NCBI RefSeq assembly: GCF_004309735.1
Contig: NZ_SIXC01000006.1
Coordinates: forward strand, 103,447-156,638
Direction of reading: 5' to 3'
Origin: Desulfovibrio legallii
GTDB lineage: Bacteria > Desulfobacterota > Desulfovibrionia > Desulfovibrionales > Desulfovibrionaceae
DNA length: 53,192 bases
The notes under the pieces were generated by a model. The model was not told the origin of the DNA. It made no database searches and saw nothing but the letters and a program-made list of their open reading frames with translations. Positions 24,554 through 33,649 of this stretch are shown here, one piece after another. A program made the position numbers and the translations under genes. Positions within the stretch are counted from its first letter, which is position 1. Every line of letters begins with the position of its first letter.

Positions 24554-24893
24554 GGGGATGAAAGCCTCCGTACAACGGCACAAAATACGAGGGCGCGCGT
24601 TGTTGCCGCACGCCCTCGCGAGGTACACTATGAAAACCGGCTCATCCTGCACGGGCAACCGCTTTCCCCAAGCGTCTTTGGGAAGAACCGCCGGGCCGGG
24701 CTCAGAACAGGTTATTTTTGAGAATTTCTGTTCTCAAAATTTCAAGCGGCCCAGTCCGGCTGTGGACAGCGCAACTGCCCGGTGCTGCTGTCTTTGCCCG
24801 TAGCTTCCTTCGTCATAACGGGCCAAGCCGCGCTTACGCCTTTATGGCGGATATCGGCGCGCGCAGCCGCCAGCTCAATTTCAACGTCACGCG
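24554..24893. other. Intergenic region with family D repeat
   Basis: 340 bases without a gene between the DUF2207-like gene and typA, both on the minus strand. It holds the family D repeat with its TTTTGAGAA hairpin, and nothing else recognisable. The typA transcript probably ends here. Confidence 0.55.
24705..24829 (-). repeat. Family D repeat, copy 1
   Basis: The core at 24784-24829 (minus strand) matches 36427-36471 at about 42 of 45 bases (GCTTGGCCCG, TATGACG, AGGAAG and TACGGGCAAAGACAGCAGC blocks), then AGTTGCGCTG in both. About 70 bases later the same strand forms the hairpin TTTTGAGAA/TTCTCAAAA followed by ATAACCTG, an end module shared with family B copy 1. Confidence 0.7.
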
Positions 24894-26723
24894 CTAGCTC
24901 TTGGCTTTTTTGCCGGCCATCTGGTAGCGCTTCTGGGCGGAAAGCTCCAGTTTGCGCAAACGGAGGGACTGCGGGGTCACTTCCACCAGCTCGTCTTCAC
25001 GCACAAAGTGCAGGGCGTGCTCCAGGGTCATTTTTTTCACCGGAGTAAGGATGACGTTTTCGTCCTTGCCCGCTGCGCGCAGGTTGGTGAGTTTCTTTTC
25101 TTTGGTGGCGTTGACGTCGATATCGTTTTCACGGTTGTGTTCGCCCACGATCATGCCCTCGTAGACCGGGTCGCCGGGCTCCACAAAGAGCACGCCGCGC
25201 GGTTCAAGGTTGAACAGGGCGTAAGCCACGGCGCTGCCGGGTCTGTCCGCCACGATGGAGCCCGTGTAGCGGGAGGGGAAATCGCCGCGCCAACGGTCGT
25301 AGCCTTCCAGGTAAGAGTTCATGATGCCGGTGCCCTTGGTGTCCGTAAGAAATTCGTCGCGGTAGCCAATAAGCCCGCGCGACGGTACGGAAAATTCCAG
25401 CCGCACCCGGCCCGTGCCGTTGTTGACGCAGTTGAGCAGGCGGCCTTTGCGCTGGGCCAGCTTGTCCGTCACCACGCCCATAAAGGTTTCGTCGCAGTCC
25501 ACATAGAGGCGTTCTACCGGCTCAATGACAGCGCCGGTTTCGTCCTTTTTCAGAATAACCTGCGGCCGCCCCACGGAGAGTTCAAAACCTTCGCGGCGCA
25601 TGGTTTCGATAAGGATGGCCATCTGAAATTCGCCCCGGCCCTTGACCAGAAAGGCGTCCTTGTCCGCCGTGTCTTCCACGCGGATGGCCACGTTGCGCAG
25701 GGTTTCCTTGATAAGCCGGTCATGGATGGCGCGGCTCTGCACGATTTTGCCTTCGCGTCCGGCCAGAGGAGAGGTGTTGATGCCAAAGCGCATGGCCACG
25801 GTGGGCTCGTCCACGCGGATGCGTGGCAGGGCGCGGGGGTTCTCTCGGGTGCAGATGGTGTCGCCGATGGTCACGTCCTCAATGCCGGCCATAACCACGA
25901 TGTCGCCGGGGGTGGCTTGTTCCACCTCCGCCAGCTGCAGGCCGTCGTAGACCTGAATTTTGGTGGCGCGCAGGGGGCGGGCCTGGCCGCCTTCGCCAAT
26001 GCAGGCCAAGGTGTCTTTGGCGTGCACGGTGCCGTGCATGATGCGGCCCACGGCCAGGCGGCCCAGGTAGTCGGAATAGTCCAGATCCGCCACCAGCATC
26101 TGGAAGGGCTGGTCCGGGTCGTGCACCGGTCCGGGAATATGGCTGAGGATGGCCTCAAACAGGGGGGTAAGGTCTTTTTGTTCGTCGTCCAGGGCATTCA
26201 TGGCCACGCCCTTGCGCCCGATGGCGTAGAGCACGGGGAACTCCAGCTGATCTTCGCTGGCGTCCAGGTCGATGAAAAGGTCATAAATTTCGTTGAGCAC
26301 TTCCTGAGGGCGAGCGTCTTTGCGGTCGATTTTGTTAATGACCACCACCACGGGCAGCCCGGCTTCCAAGGTTTTGCGCAGCACAAAGCGGGTCTGGGGC
26401 AGGGGCCCCTCAGAAGAGTCCACCAGCAGAATGGCCCCGGTGGCCATGGAGAGGGAGCGCTCCACCTCGCCGCCGAAGTCGGCGTGGCCGGGCGTGTCGA
26501 TAATGTTGATTTTTACGCCGCGCCAGGTGACGGCGCAGTTTTTGGCGGCAATGGTGATGCCGCGCTCGCGCTCCAGATCCATGTTGTCCATGACGCGCTC
26601 GTCCACCTGCTGGTCAGCGCGGAACACGCCGGCCTGCTTGAACAGCGCGTCCACCAGAGTGGTCTTGCCATGGTCTACGTGGGCGATGATAGCCACGTTA
26701 CGAAGATGTTCGTTGTGCTGCAT
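24894..26723 (-). CDS. typA: Translational GTPase TypA/BipA
   Basis: TypA (BipA) is a ribosome-binding GTPase of the EF-G type needed under stress and for ribosome assembly. The 609 residues match. The N-terminal GTPase motifs are [15 protein letters not shown] (G1), RGITIAAKN (G2), [12 protein letters not shown] (G3) and NKIDRKDA (G4). The C-terminal region has [20 protein letters not shown] and [21 protein letters not shown] precedes the ATG. It is followed after a long spacer by the DUF2207-like gene and preceded by the nucleoside phosphorylase gene 57 bases upstream. Confidence 0.97.
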   Translation of the reverse strand: MQHNEHLRNVAIIAHVDHGKTTLVDALFKQAGVFRADQQVDERVMDNMDLERERGITIAAKNCAVTWRGVKINIIDTPGHADFGGEVERSLSMATGAILLVDSSEGPLPQTRFVLRKTLEAGLPVVVVINKIDRKDARPQEVLNEIYDLFIDLDASEDQLEFPVLYAIGRKGVAMNALDDEQKDLTPLFEAILSHIPGPVHDPDQPFQMLVADLDYSDYLGRLAVGRIMHGTVHAKDTLACIGEGGQARPLRATKIQVYDGLQLAEVEQATPGDIVVMAGIEDVTIGDTICTRENPRALPRIRVDEPTVAMRFGINTSPLAGREGKIVQSRAIHDRLIKETLRNVAIRVEDTADKDAFLVKGRGEFQMAILIETMRREGFELSVGRPQVILKKDETGAVIEPVERLYVDCDETFMGVVTDKLAQRKGRLLNCVNNGTGRVRLEFSVPSRGLIGYRDEFLTDTKGTGIMNSYLEGYDRWRGDFPSRYTGSIVADRPGSAVAYALFNLEPRGVLFVEPGDPVYEGMIVGEHNRENDIDVNATKEKKLTNLRAAGKDENVILTPVKKMTLEHALHFVREDELVEVTPQSLRLRKLELSAQKRYQMAGKKAKS

Positions 26724-26780
26724 GAAAAGGTGCCTCTATTATCTCTGCAAAAATGTGTAGGGGGCGCTTGTACGCATTTT

Positions 26781-27659
26781 TCAGAGTTTTGTCATCAGGG
26801 CGCGGATAAGCCGGCCCAGCTGCTTGCCCGTGGTCTGCGCCACAGCGATGACTTCTTCCAACGGCGTCGGGGTCATACAGTCGGGACGATTTTTATTGGT
26901 CAGACAGGAAAGCCCCAGCACCCGCATGCCCAGATGTCGGGCGGCAATGACCTCCAGCACGGTGCTCATGCCCACGGCGTCCGCCCCCCACTGGCGGTAG
27001 AGGCGCGTTTCCGCGGGGGTTTCCATTTCCGGGCCGTGCACGCCAATGTATACGCCGCGCTCCAGGCGCAAGCCCATCTTACAGGCCGTTTCCAGGGCCA
27101 GGGCACGCAGGTCGGGGTCAAAGGGTTCGCTCATGTCGGGAAAGCGCGGCCCCCAATCCGCGCAGTTGGGCCCGGCCAGAGGAGTGGCCCCGGTGTGGTT
27201 GATCATGTCGCTCATGCACATGATGGAGCCCACGTCAAAATTGGGGTTGAGGGCCCCGGCGGCGTTGGTGACAATGAGCGTGCGCACGCCCATGGCGGCC
27301 ATAACCCGCACGCCCATACAGACCTCGGCCGGGTTGCGGCCTTCATAAAGGTGGCAGCGGCCCTGCTGGATGAGGGCCGTGCGGCCCTGGCCGTCGTCTT
27401 CGCCACAGCGTGCGGGAAAGCGTCCGCACACAAAGGCCCCGGCGTGCGAGGCCACGCTGGATGCGGGAAAGCCCGGCAGCTCGGCATAGGGAACGGCAAT
27501 GGGGTCGTTCATCTTTTCCGCCAGGCCGGAAAGCCCCGTGCCCAGAATGACGCCCACGGGAGTCTCCTTTGCAGAGGTTGTGGCGAGGCTGCGGCGGCCA
27601 GCGGCCATGCGTCGGGCCAGCTCTGCGGCCACGCTCTGGACTTCCTGCGGATTTTGCAT
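26781..27659 (-). CDS. punA: Purine nucleoside phosphorylase (trimeric type)
   Basis: It cleaves inosine or guanosine with phosphate to the base and ribose-1-phosphate for purine salvage. The 292-residue product has VGVILGTGLSGLAEKM near residue 35, GRCHLYEG, TNAAGALNPNFDVGSIM with MINHTG, and VGMSTVLEVIAARHLGMRVL, matching the low-molecular-mass PNP family. AAGGAAGGA is well placed before the ATG at 27659; longer readings are noncoding. It is divergent from the carboxylase operon. Confidence 0.94.
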   Translation of the reverse strand: MQNPQEVQSVAAELARRMAAGRRSLATTSAKETPVGVILGTGLSGLAEKMNDPIAVPYAELPGFPASSVASHAGAFVCGRFPARCGEDDGQGRTALIQQGRCHLYEGRNPAEVCMGVRVMAAMGVRTLIVTNAAGALNPNFDVGSIMCMSDMINHTGATPLAGPNCADWGPRFPDMSEPFDPDLRALALETACKMGLRLERGVYIGVHGPEMETPAETRLYRQWGADAVGMSTVLEVIAARHLGMRVLGLSCLTNKNRPDCMTPTPLEEVIAVAQTTGKQLGRLIRALMTKL

Positions 27660-27763
27660 AACATTATCCTTCCTTGGGCATGTACCCGTGGCGCGCGTTC
27701 GGGGCTGCGCGAATTTTGCGCGGAGCCCGACCCGCGCCTGTGGATTTTCCTGTCGAAAGCGGC

Positions 27764-27769
27764 TATATT
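27764..27769 (+). promoter_or_regulatory. Possible -10 element of the carboxylase operon
   Basis: TATATT is a good -10 hexamer, with TGGATT 17 bases upstream as a weak -35. If used, it gives a leader of about 140 bases before the first carboxylase gene, containing the hairpin at 27877-27899. Confidence 0.35.
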
Positions 27770-27876
27770 GAGCAGCTGCAGCGTATGTATAGCCCGCACG
27801 GCCCCGTCCCACAAGGGCCGAGGGCGTATGCGCCCGGGGTCGGCGGCACTGCGCCGGCCGGAACAACCGCCACTGA

Positions 27877-27899
27877 GCGCCGCCCGGCGCGGATTTTTT
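27877..27899 (+). terminator. Terminator-like hairpin directly before the accC ribosome site
   Basis: GCGCC/GGCGC with a GCCC loop, then GGATTTTTT, ends one to two bases before CAGGAGAT, the ribosome site of the biotin carboxylase gene. An upstream GCGCCGG (27851-27857) could pair with CCGGCGC (27884-27890) and undo it. This is the layout of an attenuator; it is inferred from sequence alone. Confidence 0.5.
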
Positions 27900-27913
27900 A
27901 CAGGAGATACGGC

Positions 27914-29353
27914 TTGGATACCGTTCAGGAAGGCACTGCCTTGCAAAACCACAAAGTCCTGGTGGCTAACCGGGGTGAGATAGCCATGCGCATCATGCGG
28001 GCCTGCGGCAAGCTGGGCCTGCCTTTTGCCGCCGTGTACACAACGGAGGATATGGCCTCCGGCCATGTGCGCCTGGCCCGTGAGAGCGGGGGCGAAAAAA
28101 GCCTCTACCGCGTCGCTTCCTACCACGACGCCAATGAGCTTATGGCCGTGGCCGACGATGCGGGCTGCACCGCCGTGCATCCCGGGTACGGCTTTTTTGC
28201 CGAAGACTTCCGCTTTGCCCGGCGCGTGACCAAGCGTGACCGCAAAATGATTTTCATCGGCCCCTCGTGGAAAATCATCCGTGAGCTGGGCGATAAAATC
28301 AACACCAAACGCCTGGCCCGCAGCCTGGGTGTGCCCACGGTGCCGGGTTCAGACAGGCCCATCTACGATGAGATGGAAGCCGAGCACATCGCCAAAGATA
28401 TTTTCGAGTTCCAGGCCCAGCAGGGCATTAAGCGGCCTCTGGTGTTGGTTAAGGCTTCGGCGGGCGGCGGCGGCATGGGCATTGAGGAAGTGTACGACCC
28501 GGACCAGTTCCGCTCTGTGTTCCGGCGCGTGCGCAGCTACGCCCTGCGCCAGTTCAAGGACGAGGGCGTGCTTATCGAGCAGCGCATCACCGATTTTAAT
28601 CACCTGGAAGTGCAGGTGGTTTCTGACCGCAGCGGAACAAACCCGGTGCATTTCGGCACGCGCAACTGTTCCATTCAGTCCACGGGGCGGCAGAAACGCA
28701 TTGAGGTGGCCCCCGGCTTTGCGCCTGAAACTCTGGAGTACACCTTTGACGCGGCCAAGGTACTGCACGACATTGTAGACTACTCCCTGACCATGGCCCG
28801 CAAGGTAGGCTACGACAACGTGGGCACCTGGGAATGGATCGTGACCCGGCAGGGCGACCCCTTCCTCATGGAGGTGAACACCCGCATCCAGGTGGAAAAC
28901 GGCGTTTCCGCCCGCATTTCCAAGGTGCGCGGTCAGGGCGACGTAGACCTTATCGCCGAGCAGATCCGCATCGGCCTGGGCCAGCCCCTGGGCTATGCCC
29001 AGGCGGACATAGAGTTTGAAGGCGTGGGCATAGAATACCGCCTTATCGCCGAAGACCCGGACAACAGCTTCACCCCCTGGGTGGGGCGCATTGAACGCTT
29101 TGCCTGGCGTGACCAGCCCTGGCTGACGGTGCTGACCCATGTGCCCGGCACCGAGCCTTATGAAATCCCCACTGAGTTTGACCCCAACCTGGCCTTGGCT
29201 ATCATCTGGGGTAAAAACCTGGAGGAAGCCAGGGCGCGCGGCCTGGAATTTTTGCGCGACCTGCGCCTGGAAGGGCACAACAACGCGGGCGAGGCCCTCA
29301 GGTCCAACGTGGGCTTTCTGACGGCCAATACGGAACGCATCCTGCGTTTTTAA
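27914..29353 (+). CDS. accC: Biotin carboxylase subunit of acyl-CoA carboxylase
   Basis: It carboxylates carrier-bound biotin using ATP and bicarbonate, the first step of malonyl-CoA formation. The 479-residue product begins at TTG 27914 (CAGGAGAT six bases upstream). It has KVLVANRGEIAMRIMRAC, HPGYGFFAED, an ATP-grasp lysine/glycine loop KASAGGGGMGIEE (usual GGGGRGM is altered), and EVNTRIQVENGVSARI, which keeps the catalytic Glu, Asn, Arg and Gln but replaces the usual HPVTE. The family is clear but divergent. It leads a three-gene operon with the transferase fusion and a biotin carrier. Confidence 0.92.
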   Translation: MDTVQEGTALQNHKVLVANRGEIAMRIMRACGKLGLPFAAVYTTEDMASGHVRLARESGGEKSLYRVASYHDANELMAVADDAGCTAVHPGYGFFAEDFRFARRVTKRDRKMIFIGPSWKIIRELGDKINTKRLARSLGVPTVPGSDRPIYDEMEAEHIAKDIFEFQAQQGIKRPLVLVKASAGGGGMGIEEVYDPDQFRSVFRRVRSYALRQFKDEGVLIEQRITDFNHLEVQVVSDRSGTNPVHFGTRNCSIQSTGRQKRIEVAPGFAPETLEYTFDAAKVLHDIVDYSLTMARKVGYDNVGTWEWIVTRQGDPFLMEVNTRIQVENGVSARISKVRGQGDVDLIAEQIRIGLGQPLGYAQADIEFEGVGIEYRLIAEDPDNSFTPWVGRIERFAWRDQPWLTVLTHVPGTEPYEIPTEFDPNLALAIIWGKNLEEARARGLEFLRDLRLEGHNNAGEALRSNVGFLTANTERILRF

Positions 29354-29444
29354 CGTGCGGTATGCGGTTTTTGCCCGGCGACAGCGGCGCGCATGCGAGC
29401 CTTTCGCCCATTTCAAAAAAACAGTCTAGCTGGCCGTACCCATT

Positions 29445-31697
29445 ATGGACAATACGATAGAAAAGCATATTCAGAATCTGCGTGACAGACTCACGTATCT
29501 GGCAGACATCTTTGTCGGCAAGCACAGGGACAATGCCCAGCTGCTGGAAGAAAAACTCGCGGCTTTTGAGGCCCGCGCCCGCGCCGGCCAGCTGGAGGAC
29601 CCCTTTGCCGAGCTGGCCACGGTGGAAGACCTCTTTGGCTATGTGGAACGCCGCCTGGAAGCGAGCATTACCCCCATGGATCGGGTGCGCATTGTGCGCC
29701 ACCCCCAGCGCGTCTGCCTGCGCGACATTCTTGAAAACGTCTACGACAACTTTACCGAGGTGGGCGGTCAGGACGAACACAGCCTGGACCCCAGCATGCT
29801 CATTGCCCGCGCGGTGATTACCCGCCGCCGGGGCAAGAAGACCTATACCCAGTCGGTTATGGTTATCGGTCAGGAAAAGGGCCACGGCGCGGAGTTCCGC
29901 AACGGCGGTTCGGTAAAGCCCTGGGGCAACGCCAAGGCCCAGCAGTATATGCGCGTGGCCGAAACCGAGGGCATCCCCATCCACACCTACATTTTTACGC
30001 CCGGCTCTTTTCCCATTGAGGACTATCCCGGCGCGGCCCAGCAGATCGCCCGCAACATTTACAGCATGGCAGGGCTGCGGGTGCCGGTCATTACGGTCAT
30101 TTCCGAGGGCGGTTCCGGCGGGGCCGAGGCCATTGGCCTGGCGGACAAGCGGCTGATGCTTTCGCACGGCTACTATTCGGTCATCTCGCCCGAAGGGGCC
30201 GCCGCCATTGAGGGCCGCCTCAAGGCCGGGCAGCGCGCCACGCCGGAGCTCATTGAGCACTGCGCCGATCACCTCAAAATCACCGCCCAGGACAACCTGA
30301 AATTCGGCTACATTGACCGCATTGTGCAGGAGCCCCCCCTGGGGGCGCGGCCCTGGCATTTTGATTTTTTTCGCCAGCTGCGGCAGGAAGTGCTGCGGGC
30401 CACGGACGAAGTGGTCATTTCCACGCGCAAAATGCCCGTGCTCAAGCGTCTGGCTCTGGCCCGCGTGCGGCGGCCCGAAGCCAACCTGGACGACATGTAC
30501 ACCCGCTGGGGGCTTTCCTCTGCGGCCAAGGACCGCCTGCGCGAAAAGCGGCAGCAGAAGTTTCTGCGCCTTTCGCGTCAGGCTGCGCGCGACCGTCGTC
30601 CCTTTCTCACCAAGATGGCCGCCGCCACCTGGGATTGGGTTTCCAAACCCTGGATCAGCTTCAAGTACGATTTTTACCGCAAGCACCAGCGGCAGATCCG
30701 CACCTTTGTGGAGGAAATGGGCAATGAGTGGGAGGTCTTTAAGGGGCGGCTGCTGGCCCCCTGGCACAAACTTACCCACAAGCTGCCCAGCGCCCGTACC
30801 GAAAGCAAGGCCAAGGAGCTCACGGCCCTTTCCACCTGGTCCGACGACGGCCGCCGCAGCAAGTGGAATTACATTTCGCCGCGCTACAAAATCGATCGTG
30901 CCGTCACCTGCCCCAACAGCGCCTCGTACGGCTGCCTGGACCTCTGGGGACCGGACCTTTTTGCCGAATTTGCCGGGGTGTGCAGCCACTGCGGTTACCA
31001 TTTCCCCATGGAACCGGAATGGTACGTGAAAAACGTCTTTGACCTGGGCTCAGTCTTTGAGTTCAACAGCGAGATCGAGGCGGGCAACCCGCTGGACTTC
31101 CCGGACTTTGGCGCGCGCATCGCCGCCGCCCAGAAGAAGACCGGGGCCAAAAGCGGCTGCATGACCTTTGAGGCCCGCATTGACAACATAAAAATGGTGG
31201 TGGCCATGCTTATGGGCACCTTCCGGGGCGGCTCCGTGGGCGCGGCCGAAGGCTACAAGTTTGTGGAGGCCGCCCAGCGCGCCGCCAAAAAGCGCTATCC
31301 TTTCCTGGCCTATGTGCACGGCACCGCCGGCATCCGCATTCAGGAGGGCACCCACGGCGTCATTCAGATGCCGCGCTGCACCGTGGCCGTGCGTCGTTAT
31401 ATTGAATCCGGCGGCCTGTACATGGTGCTCTACGACACCAATTCCTTTGCCGGGCCCGTGGCCAGTTTTCTTGGCTGCTCGCCCTACCAGTTCGCCGTGC
31501 GCTCGTCCAACATCGGCTTTGCCGGGCCGGGCGTCATCAAGGAAACCACGGGCATGGACGTGCCGCCCAAATACCACCGGTCCTATCGGGCCCTCTCACG
31601 CGGGCACATCCAGGGCATCTGGGACCGACGGCAGATTCGCGCCAACCTCAAGCAGGCCCTGCTCACCATCGGCGGGCGGAACCTGTATTATCGTTAG
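29445..31697 (+). CDS. Acetyl-CoA carboxylase carboxyltransferase, AccA-AccD fusion
   Basis: This transfers carboxyl from carboxybiotin to acetyl-CoA. The 750-residue protein fuses both transferase subunits in alpha-beta order. Residues about 1-330 match AccA (ISEGGSGGAEAIGLADKRLM near 221, YSVISPEGAAAI near 245). A basic linker covers about 330-470. Residues about 485-750 match AccD, with a zinc-finger-like cluster whose first pair is spaced C-x7-C (CPNSASYGC) and second is CSHC. GTFRGGSVGAAEGYKFVEAA and GTAGIRIQEG follow. No close ribosome site is evident before the ATG. The next gene starts six bases after its stop. Confidence 0.92.
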   Translation: MDNTIEKHIQNLRDRLTYLADIFVGKHRDNAQLLEEKLAAFEARARAGQLEDPFAELATVEDLFGYVERRLEASITPMDRVRIVRHPQRVCLRDILENVYDNFTEVGGQDEHSLDPSMLIARAVITRRRGKKTYTQSVMVIGQEKGHGAEFRNGGSVKPWGNAKAQQYMRVAETEGIPIHTYIFTPGSFPIEDYPGAAQQIARNIYSMAGLRVPVITVISEGGSGGAEAIGLADKRLMLSHGYYSVISPEGAAAIEGRLKAGQRATPELIEHCADHLKITAQDNLKFGYIDRIVQEPPLGARPWHFDFFRQLRQEVLRATDEVVISTRKMPVLKRLALARVRRPEANLDDMYTRWGLSSAAKDRLREKRQQKFLRLSRQAARDRRPFLTKMAAATWDWVSKPWISFKYDFYRKHQRQIRTFVEEMGNEWEVFKGRLLAPWHKLTHKLPSARTESKAKELTALSTWSDDGRRSKWNYISPRYKIDRAVTCPNSASYGCLDLWGPDLFAEFAGVCSHCGYHFPMEPEWYVKNVFDLGSVFEFNSEIEAGNPLDFPDFGARIAAAQKKTGAKSGCMTFEARIDNIKMVVAMLMGTFRGGSVGAAEGYKFVEAAQRAAKKRYPFLAYVHGTAGIRIQEGTHGVIQMPRCTVAVRRYIESGGLYMVLYDTNSFAGPVASFLGCSPYQFAVRSSNIGFAGPGVIKETTGMDVPPKYHRSYRALSRGHIQGIWDRRQIRANLKQALLTIGGRNLYYR

Positions 31698-31703
31698 GAC
31701 GTT

Positions 31704-32354
31704 ATGATCAATATCTCCGCACTGCTGGACGAAATCAAGGCCGCGCCCTACCGCGAAATCGTCATCAGCACCCCGCATACGGGGCGCGTGACCTTCGCCG
31801 GACTGCACCAGGGGGACATGGCCCTGGGCCCGCAAGGCCTCTGGAAGGAAAAACCCGGCTCCCTTGTGGCCACGCTGGAGCGCGAACGTAACCCCAAACC
31901 CATCTGCGCCCCTGAAAAAGGGGAAGTAAGCCATATTTATACAGATCTGGAAGGCACGTTTGTGGAGGCGGGCACGCCCCTGGCCGTGTTGCGTCACAAA
32001 CTTACCCGCGCCGAGGTGGAGCACATTATTCTGCAAAAAGCGCTGCACCTCTTTCTTGCGCCGGAGCGGGCCAAGTACTACTTTACCCCTGAGGTGGACA
32101 AAAAAATCCGCGCCGCCGACGCGCAGTCTGTAGCGGTGCGCGACGGCATGGAAATCCTGATCATGTCGCGCATGAAACGGGAGGTTCCCCTCAACTATGC
32201 GGGGCCGGACGGCGTCATCTATGCCGTCTACTTCAAATACAATGAAAATATGGACGCGGGCGCGCCGCTCATCGGCGTCTGCCCCAAGGACCAGCTGGCC
32301 GCCATTCAGGAGGTGGTTATGCGTGTGCGCACGGAGTGGACGGAAACGGACTAG
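31704..32354 (+). CDS. Biotin carboxyl carrier-like protein with two lipoyl-type domains
   Basis: A 216-residue protein six bases after the transferase. Two hammerhead-like segments are visible: one ending KPICAPEKGEVSHIYTDLEG, FVEAGTPLAVLRH (residues about 70-105), and a C-terminal one with EILIMSRMKREVPLNYAGPDGVI-like order and YNENMDAGAPLIGV. The usual biotinylation site AMKM is replaced by RMKR near residue 156, where the lysine would take biotin. Position and fold make it the carrier of this complex; the altered site is unusual. No other carrier is encoded in the window. Confidence 0.8.
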   Translation: MINISALLDEIKAAPYREIVISTPHTGRVTFAGLHQGDMALGPQGLWKEKPGSLVATLERERNPKPICAPEKGEVSHIYTDLEGTFVEAGTPLAVLRHKLTRAEVEHIILQKALHLFLAPERAKYYFTPEVDKKIRAADAQSVAVRDGMEILIMSRMKREVPLNYAGPDGVIYAVYFKYNENMDAGAPLIGVCPKDQLAAIQEVVMRVRTEWTETD

Positions 32355-32416
32355 CCTGCGCCGTAGGCTGTTTTTTGGGGCGCGGCCCACAAGCCATGCT
32401 TTTGAGGAGGGCGTTT

Positions 32417-32755
32417 ATGGGCAAAGCCCTGCAGATACGCGTCACAGCCGTGACCTGGAATGAAGACCTGCTGGAGCAGCTCTGGCCGCAATTGAGCGAA
32501 CTGGCCTTCAGCGTTCCCATCAAACACGAAAACCACGGCGTGCTGGAGATGGTGCGGGCCCTGGACGAGGGCCTGCAGTTTCTGCCCTGGTCCCAGGCCC
32601 GACGTGCGGCTCTGGGCCCCGGCATCCATGAGGCGGCCCGCATCAAGGCTGCGCTGGAAGCCGCCCTGGCCGACTGGCAGCCGCGCGAGGCCAATGTCTT
32701 GAGCGATAAGCTGGAAGACGTGCTGGATGACCTGGAACGGGCCTTTGTGGCCTGA
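32417..32755 (+). CDS. Conserved-looking protein of unknown function downstream of the carboxylase
   Basis: A 112-residue soluble protein beginning MGKALQIRVTAVTWNEDLLEQ and ending in a helical acidic segment, SDKLEDVLDDLERAFVA. GAGGAGG lies eight bases before the ATG at 32417. It is 62 bases after the biotin carrier and may be co-transcribed with it. I do not recognise the family and see no catalytic motif. An assembly or regulatory role in the carboxylase complex is only a guess from position. Confidence 0.7.
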   Translation: MGKALQIRVTAVTWNEDLLEQLWPQLSELAFSVPIKHENHGVLEMVRALDEGLQFLPWSQARRAALGPGIHEAARIKAALEAALADWQPREANVLSDKLEDVLDDLERAFVA

Positions 32756-32882
32756 TTCCGGGTTGCGCTAGCCCTCGCCATAACACGCCCCCTTTGCCGC
32801 GTGCCCGCGCCTGCGGCACGGGCGGCAAAACCGCAACAAAAAAACTTTCGCAAAGGCACAATGCCCCAACGGAGAAGACTCC

Positions 32883-33443
32883 ATGCTGAACAAAGTCATG
32901 ATTATCGGGCGACTGGGCCGCGATCCGGAGCTGCGCTACACCCAGAGCGGCTCTCCTGTGGCCTCGCTCAATGTGGCCACGGACGAATCTTATGTGGACC
33001 GCGACGGCAACAAAGTGGAACGTACTGAATGGCACCGCGTTTCCGTGTTTCAGCGGCAGGCTGAAAATTGCGCCACCTACCTCAGCAAGGGCAGTCTGGT
33101 CTATGTGGAAGGCAGCCTGCAGACCCGCAAATGGCAGGACCAGCAGGGGCAGGACCGCTACACCACGGAAATCAAGGCCCAGCGGGTGCAGTTTCTGGAC
33201 CGCAAGGGCGACGGCCCGCGCGGCGGCGGCCAGGGCGGGTATGAGGACGACTACGGCGCACCGGCGCAGCACCGCGGCAGCCCGCGCAACGCGCAACCCG
33301 CAGGCCCGCGCGGCGGACAGGAAGGCGCGCCGCGCAGCAATCAGGGCGGCAGGCCACAGGCCCAACCACCCCGCCAGCAGGAAGAGGATTTGGGCCCGGC
33401 CTTCCCTTCGGAGGCGTCCAATATGGACGATGTGCCCTTTTAG
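32883..33443 (+). CDS. ssb: Single-stranded DNA-binding protein
   Basis: SSB coats single-stranded DNA in replication and repair. The 186-residue protein has the OB-fold start MLNKVMIIGRLGRDPELRYT, then WHRVSVFQRQAENCATYLSKG and YVEGSLQTRKWQD. A Gly/Arg/Gln-rich linker covers about residues 115-170, and the acidic tip MDDVPF recruits partner proteins. GGAGAAGACTCC precedes the ATG. The stop is followed by TAGAGCA-like sequence resembling the edges of the repeat families. Confidence 0.97.
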   Translation: MLNKVMIIGRLGRDPELRYTQSGSPVASLNVATDESYVDRDGNKVERTEWHRVSVFQRQAENCATYLSKGSLVYVEGSLQTRKWQDQQGQDRYTTEIKAQRVQFLDRKGDGPRGGGQGGYEDDYGAPAQHRGSPRNAQPAGPRGGQEGAPRSNQGGRPQAQPPRQQEEDLGPAFPSEASNMDDVPF

Positions 33444-33476
33444 AGCAATCCGCGTCGGCGGCAGCGCAGTGTAACG

Positions 33477-33518
33477 AAGCGCCCCATGGGCCTGTTGATC
33501 AGGTCTGCGGGGCGCTTT
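33477..33518 (+). terminator. Hairpin after ssb
   Basis: AAGCGCCCC pairs with GGGGCGCTT across a loop that itself holds CCTG/CAGG. The T run is short, so termination may be partial. Confidence 0.6.
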
Positions 33519-33649
33519 GCTTATGGCAAACGTGGGTGGGACGCGCTTTGCGGCATGCAATCAGTGGCGTGGGGGCCTGTCCGCCATGACCGCCGCCTTG
33601 GCGCAGGCAAGGCCCGCTCGCCGTGGGGCATCACACGTCCGCGCTTGGG

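Noticed and set aside
25008-27983. A 991-codon open frame on the plus strand opposite typA and the nucleoside phosphorylase.
   Set aside because: It is the antisense shadow of two well-conserved genes in GC-rich DNA. It has no ribosome site and its translation is rich in His, Gly and Val with no family motif.
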